Source of the DNA: Muribaculaceae bacterium
GTDB lineage: Bacteria > Bacteroidota > Bacteroidia > Bacteroidales > Muribaculaceae
Assembly: GCA_017505535.1 (NCBI GenBank)
Contig: JAFVPD010000013.1
Location: forward strand, 1-64,000
Direction: 5' to 3'
Length of the DNA: 64,000 bases
Shown here: one piece after another, positions 18,683-28,109 of the stretch
Numbering within the stretch: position 1 is the first letter of the stretch
Layout: every line of letters starts with the position of its first letter
Notes under the pieces: model-generated
The model's input: only the letters and a program-made list of their open reading frames with translations
Told to the model about the DNA's origin: nothing
The model's database searches: none
Made by a program: the position numbers and the translations under genes

Positions 18683-19185
18683 GCAGCACCATTCATTTGA
18701 AACAGCATCACAAATGGTTGCGCCACAAGCCCTATAACGATGCTCAAAATTGTCCACCAGGCAGCGCGTTCCGACGCCTTTTTGGCTCCTTCATAGTCTC
18801 CAAGATTATATTTCGTTGAGACTTGAGAACCATAGATTATCGCGATAACCGACAATGGGAAGCAACAACATAGCAACGAAATTACTGCCCACACCAAATT
18901 GGACGGCGGACATGGTGGTCGATTTTCTTCTTTAGTGGTATTAGCTACCGGAGACTCAGTCGCTGTTGCGTGTTGCTGAGGCATTGAGCCATCTTGATTT
19001 GCAATATTTTGAGCCGATTTGGCGGCTTCAAGCTTGCTACTTAGTTCATCGATCAACCCCAGAGGAGTCCAATCGGTGAGTCCTTCGTGCCACACCAAAG
19101 TCTCGTCGGTAACATTTCTTGCCAATAATTCCTCGGCCGACATAGGGCCTATTCGTTCTTCATTTTCAACAATCCAATATCTCAT
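18679..19185 (-). CDS. GYF_2 (DUF4339) plus CD225/dispanin membrane protein
   Basis: A 168-aa two-domain protein. Residues 1-50 are a GYF_2 domain (YWIVENEERIGPMSAEELL, then VWHEGLTDWTPLG), a likely peptide-binding module. A Gln/Thr/Pro-rich linker follows (about 55-95). Residues about 95-165 are a CD225-like two-helix unit (PSNLVWAVISLLCCCFPLSV, GDYEGAKKASERAAWW), the family of eukaryotic IFITM proteins. The cluster of Cys residues next to the first helix could be acylated in eukaryotic relatives; here this is unproven. Lies between deoC and the DUF2752 gene in one operon. Confidence 0.87.
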   Translation of the reverse strand: MRYWIVENEERIGPMSAEELLARNVTDETLVWHEGLTDWTPLGLIDELSSKLEAAKSAQNIANQDGSMPQQHATATESPVANTTKEENRPPCPPSNLVWAVISLLCCCFPLSVIAIIYGSQVSTKYNLGDYEGAKKASERAAWWTILSIVIGLVAQPFVMLFQMNGAA

Positions 19186-19206
19186 ATACTTATAAATCCT
19201 GATTGA

Positions 19207-20091
19207 TTAAAAAAACTTGATTGTCTCACCTACAATGTCACTTAGCAAATTGTTGGCCAATCGACTTGCGCCGATGCGGAAATACTCGTTGTTGAGCCAT
19301 TTTTCGCCAAGCACTTCTTTGATTATGGTATAATAGGCCACAGCATCTTGAGTGGTTGACACCCCTCCCGAAGCTTTAAATCCAACCATGTTTCCGGTGC
19401 GCTGATAATAATCCTTGATGCACGACGCCATCACATAGGCAGCCTCAAGAGTTGCTCCGGGATAACCCTTGCCGGTTGATGTCTTTAAGAAATCGGCGCC
19501 GGAATACATTGACAACACCGATGCTTTCTTGATGTTTGCAGCCGTTTGGAGTGCTCCGGTTTCAAGTATCACTTTGAGACGAGCCTCGCGACACACTTGT
19601 TTGAGTTCGATTATTTCATCACACACTGCTTCGTAATCGTTGTCAAGATAATTGCCCACGTTAAACACTATATCAATCTCGTCGGCTCCGCCATCTATTG
19701 CAAGCGCAGTCTCGGCAATTTTGACTTCGGGGAATGTTTGAGTAGATGGGAAACCTCCCGAAACCGCAGCAATCTCAACGTCAGAAACCTCAAGAATAGT
19801 GCGCACCACCTGAGTGAAGCAGGGGTAAACACATATCGCTGCAACGTTTTTCAAGTGGGGATACTCGTTGTCAAAATCGTTGACACGTTCCACAAAACGA
19901 GCTACCGACTGAGGCGAATCGGTCGTGTTGAGAGTCGTAAGGTCTATTGTATTGAAGAGGAATTTATACACCTCTTCGTTCATGTTTTCTTCAAGATGTT
20001 TTGCCAAGATTTGCTCTACTGCACTTTTCACTTGGGCATCGTCCTCAGTAACCTGACATGCCGCAATGGCGTCTTGATATTTATCGCTCAT
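19207..20091 (-). CDS. deoC: Deoxyribose-phosphate aldolase
   Basis: A 294-aa TIM-barrel aldolase cleaving 2-deoxyribose 5-phosphate to acetaldehyde and glyceraldehyde 3-phosphate in deoxynucleoside catabolism. Schiff-base lysine in VGFKASGGVST, second active-site lysine in DFLKTSTGKG, and EIDIVFNVG for the Asp. Longer than the short DeoC class, in keeping with Bacteroidetes homologues. Operon with mazG-like, dtd and two membrane genes. Confidence 0.95.
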   Translation of the reverse strand: MSDKYQDAIAACQVTEDDAQVKSAVEQILAKHLEENMNEEVYKFLFNTIDLTTLNTTDSPQSVARFVERVNDFDNEYPHLKNVAAICVYPCFTQVVRTILEVSDVEIAAVSGGFPSTQTFPEVKIAETALAIDGGADEIDIVFNVGNYLDNDYEAVCDEIIELKQVCREARLKVILETGALQTAANIKKASVLSMYSGADFLKTSTGKGYPGATLEAAYVMASCIKDYYQRTGNMVGFKASGGVSTTQDAVAYYTIIKEVLGEKWLNNEYFRIGASRLANNLLSDIVGETIKFF

Positions 20092-20112
20092 AGTTTTATC
20101 GTGTTTATTTAA

Positions 20113-20457
20113 TTATTTTTTCAGTTTATCATTCTCTTTGTGACGAGTGGCGTCACGAGTTGTTTTCTTTTCAATATTTCGATGTAATGCCTCGGTGAGG
20201 TCCACTCCTGTTTGATTGGCTATTGCCATTAACACCCACATCACATCGGCCAATTCATCGCTCAAATCATCTTTCTCTCCCGGTTTAAATGATTGGTCGC
20301 CATATCGACGAGACATAATGCGAGCTACCTCTCCGACCTCCTCCATCAGAATAGCCATATTGGTCAGAGGCGAAAAATATCTCACACCGACTGTCGTAAT
20401 CCAATCATCGACAATCTTTTGAGCTTGGCGCAATGTAACATCTTCTGAAGCCATCAT
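20113..20457 (-). CDS. MazG-like nucleotide pyrophosphohydrolase
   Basis: A 114-aa all-alpha NTP pyrophosphohydrolase. Metal-binding motif EEVGEVARIMSRR, then the second acidic pair in DLSDELADVMWVLMAIANQ. Members hydrolyse non-canonical or excess nucleoside triphosphates to monophosphates, a house-cleaning role. A second in-frame ATG follows at 20454; the stop of dtd overlaps the start. Confidence 0.9.
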   Translation of the reverse strand: MMASEDVTLRQAQKIVDDWITTVGVRYFSPLTNMAILMEEVGEVARIMSRRYGDQSFKPGEKDDLSDELADVMWVLMAIANQTGVDLTEALHRNIEKKTTRDATRHKENDKLKK

Positions 20458-20906
20458 TCTTTGAGTTTTGAATCTATTATTATGGTAACAGGCCCATCAT
20501 TGACCAATGCTACTTGCATATCGGCTCCAAACACACCTTTTTTTGTTTCTCTTGAGAGAGATTCCGACACTAAATCGCAAAAGGCATCATAAAGCGGAAT
20601 TGCAATATCGTGCCCTGCGGCATGAATATATGACGGACGGTTCCCTTTGCGAGTTGACGCATTGAGAGTAAATTGGCTCACAGCCAACACTTCTCCTCCA
20701 ACATCGGCAACCGAGCGATTCATCACACCATTCTCATCATCAAAAATGCGCATCGCCACCGTCTTTGCGGCAAGCCATTTCGCGTCGTCAATGGTATCGC
20801 CTTGGGCTACACCCACAAGAACCATCAGTCCGCAACCAATTGCAGAATGTTGTTGCCCTGCAATGGACACAGAGGCCTCTTTTACACGTTGAATAACAAG
20901 TCTCAT
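20454..20906 (-). CDS. dtd: D-aminoacyl-tRNA deacylase
   Basis: A 150-aa enzyme that recycles D-aminoacyl-tRNAs. N-terminal MRLVIQRVKEASVSI, the catalytic motif VSQFTLNASTRKGNRPSY (the SQxT motif) and the cross-subunit GP motif in NDGPVTIII are all present. First gene of a five-gene run to DUF2752, with a -7 element 26 nt upstream. Confidence 0.96.
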   Translation of the reverse strand: MRLVIQRVKEASVSIAGQQHSAIGCGLMVLVGVAQGDTIDDAKWLAAKTVAMRIFDDENGVMNRSVADVGGEVLAVSQFTLNASTRKGNRPSYIHAAGHDIAIPLYDAFCDLVSESLSRETKKGVFGADMQVALVNDGPVTIIIDSKLKE

Positions 20907-20931
20907 TTAATGACAATTTTCTTCCTTTTAG

Positions 20932-20939
20932 CAAAGATA
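20932..20939 (-). promoter_or_regulatory. -7 element of the dtd operon
   Basis: TATCTTTG on the minus strand, predicted start about 20 nt before the dtd ATG. No clear -33 box. Confidence 0.5.
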
Positions 20940-21004
20940 CACAAAAGTTCTCATTAACAGAACATTCAGCCTGATGATTTTTACTCCGGTGGTAAAATGA
21001 AGTG

Positions 21005-22030
21005 TTATCCCGCAACCTCACTACGATAATTATAGTTATTGCGTAGGGCTTCAAACGCCGAGGCATCACGTTTTAGAGACGCGGTGTCAATAAATGGGTT
21101 ATAGGATTCTAAAATGGCGCTTTCGGTTACACATTGGGCTGCACCGGGTTTCACACACTCGGCCATTTCAACCAATGGCAGTCCAAAGAATCGCGTGAAT
21201 GCGTTCACTGCCATTGCCGTAGCTCTGATTTTCCCCTCCCGGGAATATCCTGCAATGTGAGGAGTGGCAATTACAGCTCGTGATAGCAGTTCGGCCGAGA
21301 GATGTGGCTCATTTTCCCAACAATCGATGACGACATCGGCAATCAATCGGTTGTCGAGGGCCTCAATTATGTCGTGAGTGTTTATGATCGGGCCTCGAGC
21401 GCTATTAATGATGAGTGTTTCGGGGTTTACGTTGTCGATAAAACTTCGGTCACACATGTGATAGGTTGCATATTCTCCGCTACGAGTGAGAGGTGTGTGA
21501 AATGTTATGATATCACTTCCTTGTGCGATGGTCGATAACGACACAAATTTATTGGTGCATTCAACTTTTTGGCGAGGGGGGTCACATAGTAGCACTTTCA
21601 TGCCAAGTTGTCGAGCCCATTGCTCAACAATAGAGCCAACATGCCCCACTCCAACAATGCCCAACGTCAACGATTGCAGAGGACGAGAATCATTGCGCAT
21701 GCGACGCCAATGCAATATTGAGGCCATTACATATTGCGCCACTGCAGGGGCATTACACCCCGGAGCATTTGAAACTGTTATGCCATTTCTTTGACAATAT
21801 TCAAGGTCAATGTGGTCGGTGCCGATTGTTGCCGTAGCAATAAATCTGCATTGCGAGCCTGCAAGCAACGACGCGTCACAGCGAGTGCGAGTGCGAGTAA
21901 TCAGCGCATCGGCCTGCGACATAGTCTCGGCGGTTATATCCTCCGGTGCAAGATATTTTACATTACAATAATCCTCAAGCAATCCCTTTATGAATGGGAT
22001 TTTATTTTCTACTACAACATTTACCCTCAT
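21005..22030 (-). CDS. pdxB: Erythronate-4-phosphate dehydrogenase
   Basis: A 341-aa NAD-dependent D-2-hydroxyacid dehydrogenase, second step of DXP-dependent pyridoxal-phosphate synthesis. ATG at 22030 preferred (MRVNVVVENKIPFIKG); the longer reading adds nine residues overlapping the upstream gene. Signature TIGTDHIDLEYCQRNGITVS, nucleotide-binding GIVGVGHVGSIVEQWA, catalytic residues in SARGPIIN and the PHIAGYSREGK with His. Ends with a PdxB dimerisation tail. Last gene of the block that begins with pdxJ, another PLP gene. Confidence 0.93.
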   Translation of the reverse strand: MRVNVVVENKIPFIKGLLEDYCNVKYLAPEDITAETMSQADALITRTRTRCDASLLAGSQCRFIATATIGTDHIDLEYCQRNGITVSNAPGCNAPAVAQYVMASILHWRRMRNDSRPLQSLTLGIVGVGHVGSIVEQWARQLGMKVLLCDPPRQKVECTNKFVSLSTIAQGSDIITFHTPLTRSGEYATYHMCDRSFIDNVNPETLIINSARGPIINTHDIIEALDNRLIADVVIDCWENEPHLSAELLSRAVIATPHIAGYSREGKIRATAMAVNAFTRFFGLPLVEMAECVKPGAAQCVTESAILESYNPFIDTASLKRDASAFEALRNNYNYRSEVAG

Positions 22031-22038
22031 CACCTCGC

Positions 22039-23013
22039 CTAAGTTAAACTCCAGCAATACAACGCTACATAAATCAGAATCACCGATAGGATTGCGATAT
22101 AACTGCGCTTTGACCTATTTAACGCAAAAAAATGCCCCACTTGAAATGCCGTGCAACAATTCAGCAACGGAATATAAATGGACAAATTGGTATAATCAAT
22201 CACAACCATCAAGGTGGTTACCACCGATAATACCAGCAAGAACCCATTATAGGCTCGCATCTTTGAGTTGTAGTTAAACACCTTCAGCAGATTTAAAATC
22301 GACATTACGATGGCCAATACTCCGGTTATTGCGGCAACCGATATAATGTGCAATGCATCATGGCTATCAAGAGCTGAAAAGATGTTCACATAATGAGGCA
22401 CCTCAAGGGAAGAGAACGACACAAAGCCAAACCCCACCATTATCCAAATGGGAGTTATTACCCCGATAATGGCCGCCATCAAAGTCTTCCACCCAAAAAT
22501 GCGCATTTGAGCACACCCCAACAGAAAAATCGGGATATAAGCGATGTAGGCATATTGAGTCATTGTGCCCACTGTCAACAATAGAAATATCAGGAAGATT
22601 GGCTGACGAGGATAGGGCTGGTTGTAGGTGCAATATAGCACAATGGTTGAGAACAAGACGATAAAACACATCAATGTTCCGCCATAGAACTGACCCATGA
22701 GCGACGGCTCCGACATCTGCATTATGAGAAAGACTCCGGCTCCAAGGTCAGACATTGTTCGCAACACGTTAAACCACTTGTTGAGCAAAACGAGCATTCC
22801 GGCAACAAGAACGTTTAACAACACGTTGACAAACATAGAGGCGATGCCGGGTGTCATCCAATCGTTTGCCGACGGGAGCCACAGTCCGGTATCGCCTGGT
22901 AAATCTTCTATATTACCTAAACAATAGGACACAACTACGGCTATAATTGCGATTGCCATCATTGACATCGCGCCAAAGCGAGAGTGCAAAAACCTCACAA
23001 AGTTGTGTTCCAT
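22039..23013 (-). CDS. Polytopic membrane protein, DUF6427-like
   Basis: A 324-aa protein with about nine hydrophobic segments and short loops, no signal peptide and no catalytic motif I recognise. The N-terminal HNFVRFLHSRFGAMSMMAIA and the GGTLMCFIVLFSTIVLY segment resemble the Bacteroidetes DUF6427 family; this is a tentative match. It starts 27 nt after purD and ends 8 nt before the chosen pdxB start, so it is probably cotranscribed with them. Function unknown. Confidence 0.65.
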   Translation of the reverse strand: MEHNFVRFLHSRFGAMSMMAIAIIAVVVSYCLGNIEDLPGDTGLWLPSANDWMTPGIASMFVNVLLNVLVAGMLVLLNKWFNVLRTMSDLGAGVFLIMQMSEPSLMGQFYGGTLMCFIVLFSTIVLYCTYNQPYPRQPIFLIFLLLTVGTMTQYAYIAYIPIFLLGCAQMRIFGWKTLMAAIIGVITPIWIMVGFGFVSFSSLEVPHYVNIFSALDSHDALHIISVAAITGVLAIVMSILNLLKVFNYNSKMRAYNGFLLVLSVVTTLMVVIDYTNLSIYIPLLNCCTAFQVGHFFALNRSKRSYIAILSVILIYVALYCWSLT

Positions 23014-23040
23014 AGTTAGAGAAATGAACGTTTTTTATTT

Positions 23041-24315
23041 TTACTTGCGCAAATCGTTACCAATATCACGACGGAAGTATTTGCCATCAAAGTCAACCAA
23101 TGCTATGCTGGCATAACTCTTGGCCAATGCTTCTTCCATGTCTTTTCCATAGGAACTTGCAGCAATTACACGACCTCCTGAGGTAACTACACCTCCGTCA
23201 GCAGCTTTTGTTCCTGCGTGGAACATAATGCTATCGGAAACTTTTTCAAGACCGGTGATTTTCTTTCCTTTTTCATAGTCACCGGGATAACCGCCCGATA
23301 CCATCATTACAGTAACAGCCGTGCGAGGATCTTCTTTAAGCTCCAATGAGCCCAAATTACCCTTAGCGGCAGCGTGCATGAGTTCGACCAAGTCGCTATC
23401 GATGCGCAACATCACGGCTTCGGTCTCAGGGTCGCCCATGCGCACATTATATTCAATCACCATTGGTTCTCCACCCACATTTATGAGGCCCAAGAAGATA
23501 AATCCACGATACACAATCTTCTCGGCGAGCAACCCCTTGATAGTTGGCTCAATGATGCGTTGACGCACTTTTTCCATGAATACCTCGTCGGCAAACGGAA
23601 CCGGGCTCACAGCACCCATTCCACCTGTATTCAAACCTGTGTCACCTTCACCAATGCGTTTATAATCTTTTGCTACCGGCAATACACGATAAGAGCCATT
23701 GCCATCGGTCAACACAAATACCGAACATTCAATACCTGAAAGGAACTCTTCGATGACTACAGTTGCCGATGACGCGCCAAACATGCCTGAAAGCATTTCT
23801 TTGAGCGATGCACGAGCTTCCTCAATTGTGGGAACAATGAGCACACCCTTTCCGGCAGCCAATCCGTCGGCCTTGAGCACATAGGGAGCTTGAAGTTCCT
23901 CCAAGAAGCGGTATCCGTCTTCAATTGTGTCGGCTGTGAAACTACGATAACGTGCAGTCGGGATATTGTTCTTCACCATGAACTGCTTGGCAAAGTCCTT
24001 GCTTCCTTCGAGAGCAGCACCCGCTTTAGATGGTCCTACGACCAAAGTTTCATCGTTTTCAAAATCGTCATAAATTCCCTTCACCAACGGATCTTCGTTG
24101 CCCACTACAATCATCTTCACATCATTGGCTTTGACAAATTCTTTCACAGCGTCAAAGTCAAGAGGCGATAGGGCCACATTTGTGCCATATTGAGATGTTC
24201 CTCCATTTCCGGGAGCGATATATAACTTACCCAAAAGAGGGCTTTGTGACATTTTCCATGCCAAAGCCGACTCACGTCCACCAGAGCCGAGCAAAAGTAT
24301 ATCCATTTTTTCCAT
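23041..24315 (-). CDS. purD: Phosphoribosylamine-glycine ligase
   Basis: A 424-aa ATP-grasp enzyme joining glycine to phosphoribosylamine, step two of purine synthesis. [20 protein letters not shown] at the N-terminus, [17 protein letters not shown] (ATP binding), the acidic metal site [15 protein letters not shown]. An in-frame ATG three codons later (24306) fits the family start better and may be the real one. It lies 8 nt after the RNA methyltransferase gene. Confidence 0.95.
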   Translation of the reverse strand: MEKMDILLLGSGGRESALAWKMSQSPLLGKLYIAPGNGGTSQYGTNVALSPLDFDAVKEFVKANDVKMIVVGNEDPLVKGIYDDFENDETLVVGPSKAGAALEGSKDFAKQFMVKNNIPTARYRSFTADTIEDGYRFLEELQAPYVLKADGLAAGKGVLIVPTIEEARASLKEMLSGMFGASSATVVIEEFLSGIECSVFVLTDGNGSYRVLPVAKDYKRIGEGDTGLNTGGMGAVSPVPFADEVFMEKVRQRIIEPTIKGLLAEKIVYRGFIFLGLINVGGEPMVIEYNVRMGDPETEAVMLRIDSDLVELMHAAAKGNLGSLELKEDPRTAVTVMMVSGGYPGDYEKGKKITGLEKVSDSIMFHAGTKAADGGVVTSGGRVIAASSYGKDMEEALAKSYASIALVDFDGKYFRRDIGNDLRK

Positions 24316-24323
24316 ATCGGTAA

Positions 24324-25862
24324 TTATTGATTTTCAGTGTTTTCAGATGAATCTTTTTTAGTCTCAGCTTTTTTCCACCCACGACGAGAACGCATTATGC
24401 GTTGGTCCTCGGTAGCGGGTTTGTGTGCACCACGCTTAAGCACAGCTTCCAACAAGCCTTCATTGCGACGCACTGCCAATGGGTTTTCACTATTTGCAGA
24501 CGCATTTTGACGACGACGCTCGCGTCCTTTTGGTTTTGCTTGATATTTCTCTTCGAGCTTGTTGCGAGGTGATTTCTTTTCCTGTCGAGAATCTTTTCCT
24601 CCCATTCCTTTGCGACGGGCATCGGCCTTCCACTCGCGATCAGATATGCGGCGTGGCTTCTTGTCTTTATTATCGGTTTTAGCTCGTTCTTTTTTCAATG
24701 TGCCACCTTCGCTACGGAATGTCTTTTTATCGCCTTCAAAAATCACATATTCACGCAATTCACATTCAAGGGCACCATTCAATATGGGAGTTTTTGACGA
24801 TGGGGTGAGTCCTACTTTATCAAAAAACTCATTACGATAGCCTATTATCCACGCTTTTCCCTTGAACACATGCTTGAGTTTGCTACCTATGGTATCATAC
24901 AATCCCTCCATGTCATCGGCCGAGATGCGTTCTCCGTAGGGAGGATTTGTGATTACCACACAATTTTCAGGCGCTTCTTCCCATTGTGCCAATGGTTTAA
25001 TCTCAAGATTGATATATTTTGACACGCCGGCTTGTTTTATATTTTTCTCTGCGATGGCTATAGCCTTTGGCGAGATATCGGCTCCATAGATTTTATACTC
25101 AAACTCACGTTCAGCCGAGTCGTCATTGTACAAGCGGTCGAAAAGTTCCTCATCAAAATCGGGCCACTGTTCAAATGCAAATGATTTGCGATAAACTCCG
25201 GGATTGATATTTGCGGCAATGAGAGCAGCTTCAATGAGGAAAGTTCCCGAGCCGCACATCGGATCAACCAAAGGAGATTGACCGTTCCACCCGCTTTTGA
25301 GTATAATTCCTGCCGCAAGCACTTCGTTGATTGGCGCCTCAGTTTGCGCCACACGATAACCACGCTTGTGCAATGACTCTCCCGAAGAGTCGAGCGACAA
25401 TGTAATGCGATCTTGAGCAATGTGAACGTTTATATTTACATCGGCATCTTGAAGACGCACTCCGGGACGTTTATCAGGCCCATATTTGTCTTTGAAAAAA
25501 TCCACAATTGCATCTTTTACTCGATAGGTAACAAATCGAGAGTGTGAAAATTCTTCGGAATTCACGACCGAATCAATCGAGAACGTTTTTTCTAAATTGA
25601 GCACTTGTGTCCAATCATAGTCCTTGACCATTTCATACAACGAATCGGTATCATTGGCTATGAATTTATATATTGGTTTAAGAATGCGCAAAGCTGTGCG
25701 ACAGCACAAATTGGCCTTATATAGCAACTCTTTGTCACCCTCAAACGACACCATGCGTCGGCCCACTTGAATATTTTGCGCGCCCAATGCTTTTAATTCT
25801 TCGGCAAGCACCTCCTCAAGACCTTGAAAGGTCTTTGCTACCATTTCAAAACAATCCTTCAT
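24324..25862 (-). CDS. THUMP-domain rRNA (guanine-N2) methyltransferase, RlmL/YpsC type
   Basis: A 512-aa SAM-dependent RNA methyltransferase. The ATG at 25862, sharing one base with the preceding TGA, is preferred to the GTG just before it. N-terminal ferredoxin-like and THUMP region (about 1-160), then a Rossmann-like domain with [20 protein letters not shown] (SAM loop) and catalytic NPPY in [12 protein letters not shown]. The homologous part of E. coli RlmL modifies 23S rRNA G2445. After about residue 385 comes an unusual 125-residue Lys/Arg/Glu-rich disordered tail (for example [18 protein letters not shown]), probably RNA-binding. Confidence 0.92.
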   Translation of the reverse strand: MKDCFEMVAKTFQGLEEVLAEELKALGAQNIQVGRRMVSFEGDKELLYKANLCCRTALRILKPIYKFIANDTDSLYEMVKDYDWTQVLNLEKTFSIDSVVNSEEFSHSRFVTYRVKDAIVDFFKDKYGPDKRPGVRLQDADVNINVHIAQDRITLSLDSSGESLHKRGYRVAQTEAPINEVLAAGIILKSGWNGQSPLVDPMCGSGTFLIEAALIAANINPGVYRKSFAFEQWPDFDEELFDRLYNDDSAEREFEYKIYGADISPKAIAIAEKNIKQAGVSKYINLEIKPLAQWEEAPENCVVITNPPYGERISADDMEGLYDTIGSKLKHVFKGKAWIIGYRNEFFDKVGLTPSSKTPILNGALECELREYVIFEGDKKTFRSEGGTLKKERAKTDNKDKKPRRISDREWKADARRKGMGGKDSRQEKKSPRNKLEEKYQAKPKGRERRRQNASANSENPLAVRRNEGLLEAVLKRGAHKPATEDQRIMRSRRGWKKAETKKDSSENTENQ

Positions 25863-26782
25863 CACTGCTTAAATCTTAATATATTGTTAGCCTTTGCTTG
25901 TACAAGTTTCTCCCCTTCAGCCACATCTTCAGTAACCCAAATGTTACCTCCAATCACAGCATTTGCGCCCACATGAATGCGACCAAGAATTGATGTATTG
26001 GAATAAATCACGACATTGTCACCAATAACCGGGTGGCGTGGTATTCCTTTTATGGGATTATTATTCTCGTCGGTATCAAAACTTTTTGCGCCAAGTGTTA
26101 CCCCTTGATAGATTTTTACATTATTTCCGATAATAGCTGTTTCACCCACCACAATGCCGGTACCATGGTCAATGGTAAACGATTCGCCAATAGTTGCGGC
26201 CGGGTGAATATCGATTCCGGTTTCACTATGGGCCTGTTCACTAATCATTCGTGGGATAATGGGCACATCTAATTTTACCAATTCATGTGCTATGCGATAA
26301 TTACTAATAGCACGTATTGCCGGATAGCAGTATATCACCTCATCGGTTGATTTTGCTGCCGGATCGCCAAGATAAGTTGCTTTTACATCGGTTGTCAACA
26401 AACGTCGCAATTCGGGTAAATTAGCAATAAATGCTTCGGCCTTTTCCTCGGCTTGTCGCTGAAGTTCGTTCAATTGCATTTCTTCGCCACCTTCGACATT
26501 GAAACACAACCCGGCCATAATCTGATTTACCAACACGACAAACAATCGTTCACACCTTATTCCGGTGTAATGCTCCACATTAAAACGGCTCACATCTCCG
26601 TCACCAAAAAATCCCGGGAAAATCAGAGCGCGACACAACTCAACAATCTCTGCCACGGCTCGCTGCGATGGCAATGGCTCTCCCTGCCACCTTAGATGGC
26701 ACACACTATGCAAATTTTCAGGGCGCGACAATGCCGTTACGATGTCGGCCATTTGTTTAACGCGTCGATTTGTCTGCTCCAT
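25862..26782 (-). CDS. cysE: Serine O-acetyltransferase (EpsC type)
   Basis: A 306-aa enzyme making O-acetylserine, the first step of cysteine synthesis. The ATG at 26782 is preferred over an in-frame TTG. A long alpha-helical N-terminal region (to about 170) is followed by the left-handed parallel beta helix: IDIHPAATIGESFTIDHGTG, VVGETAIIGNNVKIYQGVTL and hexapeptide repeats to the end. Active-site His and Asp in DHGTG are present. The long N-terminus is the EpsC-type form of Bacteroidetes. Confidence 0.93.
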   Translation of the reverse strand: MEQTNRRVKQMADIVTALSRPENLHSVCHLRWQGEPLPSQRAVAEIVELCRALIFPGFFGDGDVSRFNVEHYTGIRCERLFVVLVNQIMAGLCFNVEGGEEMQLNELQRQAEEKAEAFIANLPELRRLLTTDVKATYLGDPAAKSTDEVIYCYPAIRAISNYRIAHELVKLDVPIIPRMISEQAHSETGIDIHPAATIGESFTIDHGTGIVVGETAIIGNNVKIYQGVTLGAKSFDTDENNNPIKGIPRHPVIGDNVVIYSNTSILGRIHVGANAVIGGNIWVTEDVAEGEKLVQAKANNILRFKQ

Positions 26783-26865
26783 ACGTTTCAATTAGCAATA
26801 TTTCTGCAAAGTTACACCAATCAAGCCAATAAAGCAAGTTTACAAACCCTTTATTCCGACCATTT

Positions 26866-27645
26866 TTATTCAAATCGCCAGGTAATGATGCCCACTTGTT
26901 CGGCTGTAGCATCAAGAGCAACAGAGAAACGCGACACTTTTGATGCTTCTATGCAACTATTTCGCACATCGGCACGAGAGGCCGCGGGGCCATCACCCCC
27001 AACATATTCTGGGACTCCTACGACTTGTCCCTGCCGATTAACTCTCACTTTAATGCGCAGTTCGCCTGTCAGCCTACTTTTAGGACGACCAAATGACTCC
27101 ATCGTGCGACCACGCAAAGTGTGCCCCGGAGAGCCATTTGCGGCACCCACGGTTGCATTTCCATCGGGAGATCCGGCATTTCCGTCACCATTTCCACCTC
27201 CACCAAATTTTACTTGATTGCGAATGCGTTCAGCCGCCTCCTGCTCACGTTTGGCACGTTGTTGCTCGGCGATTTCTTCCTCTGTTGGGCCTGGAGTTGT
27301 AGTCTTAGGTTTTTCTTTCACTTTGGCAGGTGATTCTTGCTGCGACGAAACGAGCGATTGGGGTTGACCGGTAGTTCCCTCCGAAACAACATCATCACCA
27401 TCAACCGACTTAGCCGGCGATTGGTCGGGTGACGGAGTTGACTTCCCGGGAGTGGTCAAATTATGTCCAAGCATCACATATTCTCCCCCAAAAAGTATTT
27501 CACTCGAATCAACCGGTGGCCACTTGCGAGTTTCCGAGGCATTATATCGCAACGTTGCAACCATCATTATCACGAGTATTAACACGTGAAAAACAATAGT
27601 AGCAATTAAAGCCACCGAATGGTTGCGACGATTCTCGGATTTCAT
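26866..27645 (-). CDS. TonB-like energy transducer
   Basis: A 259-aa inner-membrane-anchored protein. One N-terminal helix (about 11-28), a Pro/Lys/Gln/Glu-rich spacer and coiled segment (about 55-150; GPTEEEIAEQQRAKREQEAA), a Gly/Asn-rich linker, then a TonB-type C-terminal domain (LRIKVRVNRQGQVVGVPEYV to the end). With ExbB and ExbD just upstream it should couple proton-motive force to outer-membrane transport or cell-envelope work. A TolA-like role in cell-envelope constriction is the alternative; I cannot tell which. Confidence 0.85.
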   Translation of the reverse strand: MKSENRRNHSVALIATIVFHVLILVIMMVATLRYNASETRKWPPVDSSEILFGGEYVMLGHNLTTPGKSTPSPDQSPAKSVDGDDVVSEGTTGQPQSLVSSQQESPAKVKEKPKTTTPGPTEEEIAEQQRAKREQEAAERIRNQVKFGGGGNGDGNAGSPDGNATVGAANGSPGHTLRGRTMESFGRPKSRLTGELRIKVRVNRQGQVVGVPEYVGGDGPAASRADVRNSCIEASKVSRFSVALDATAEQVGIITWRFE

Positions 27646-27653
27646 GGTGTAAC

Positions 27654-28076
27654 TTATTTACGATTACGTCCTGCGGGCTTTGTGGCAAGCACCATTTTCA
27701 GATTATTCTGCGCTCCCATTTCAAGGATTTTCACAATTTCGCCATAAGGCACCTCCTCATCGGCAAAAAGAGCTATATAACTTTCGGGAGATTGTGCTTG
27801 AGTCATTTTAAGGAACGACAACAGAGCACCGGCCTCAATGGGCTGTGGCTCTTCTTTCCCGAATGATGCATACAATTTCAATTCTTTATCGAGATATACT
27901 CGTGTTCCGGGCTTAATGGCTGTTTGTTCTGAACTTTGTGGCAAATTCACCTCAAGCGCCGTAGGGAACACAAATGTTGACGTCACCATAAAAAAGATCA
28001 GCAACAAGAAGATAACATCGGTCATCGATGCCATCGAAAACATTGCCATCATGTCGTGTTGTTTTTTCAGTGCCAT
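27654..28076 (-). CDS. exbD: ExbD/TolR biopolymer transport protein
   Basis: A 140-aa protein with one membrane helix (about 16-38) bearing the key acidic residue in SMTDVIFLLLIFFMVTSTFV (the conserved Asp), followed by a periplasmic domain. With ExbB it forms the proton-driven motor for TonB or TolA. It lies 33 nt after exbB and 8 nt before the TonB-like gene. Confidence 0.93.
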   Translation of the reverse strand: MALKKQHDMMAMFSMASMTDVIFLLLIFFMVTSTFVFPTALEVNLPQSSEQTAIKPGTRVYLDKELKLYASFGKEEPQPIEAGALLSFLKMTQAQSPESYIALFADEEVPYGEIVKILEMGAQNNLKMVLATKPAGRNRK

Positions 28077-28109
28077 AGCTCAAAAGGCTTATATTGTCGT
28101 GATAATCTA

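Noticed and set aside
19546-20112. 188-codon plus-strand frame over deoC
   Set aside because: Antisense to an intact deoC; composition is that of a frame shadow.
25862-25865. GTG start for the RNA methyltransferase one codon upstream
   Set aside because: The ATG at 25862 overlaps the preceding TGA as TGATG and needs no unusual codon.
26696-27217. 173-codon plus-strand frame over the cysE and TonB-like genes
   Set aside because: Lies across two recognisable genes; its Pro/Ser-rich end mirrors the TonB linker.
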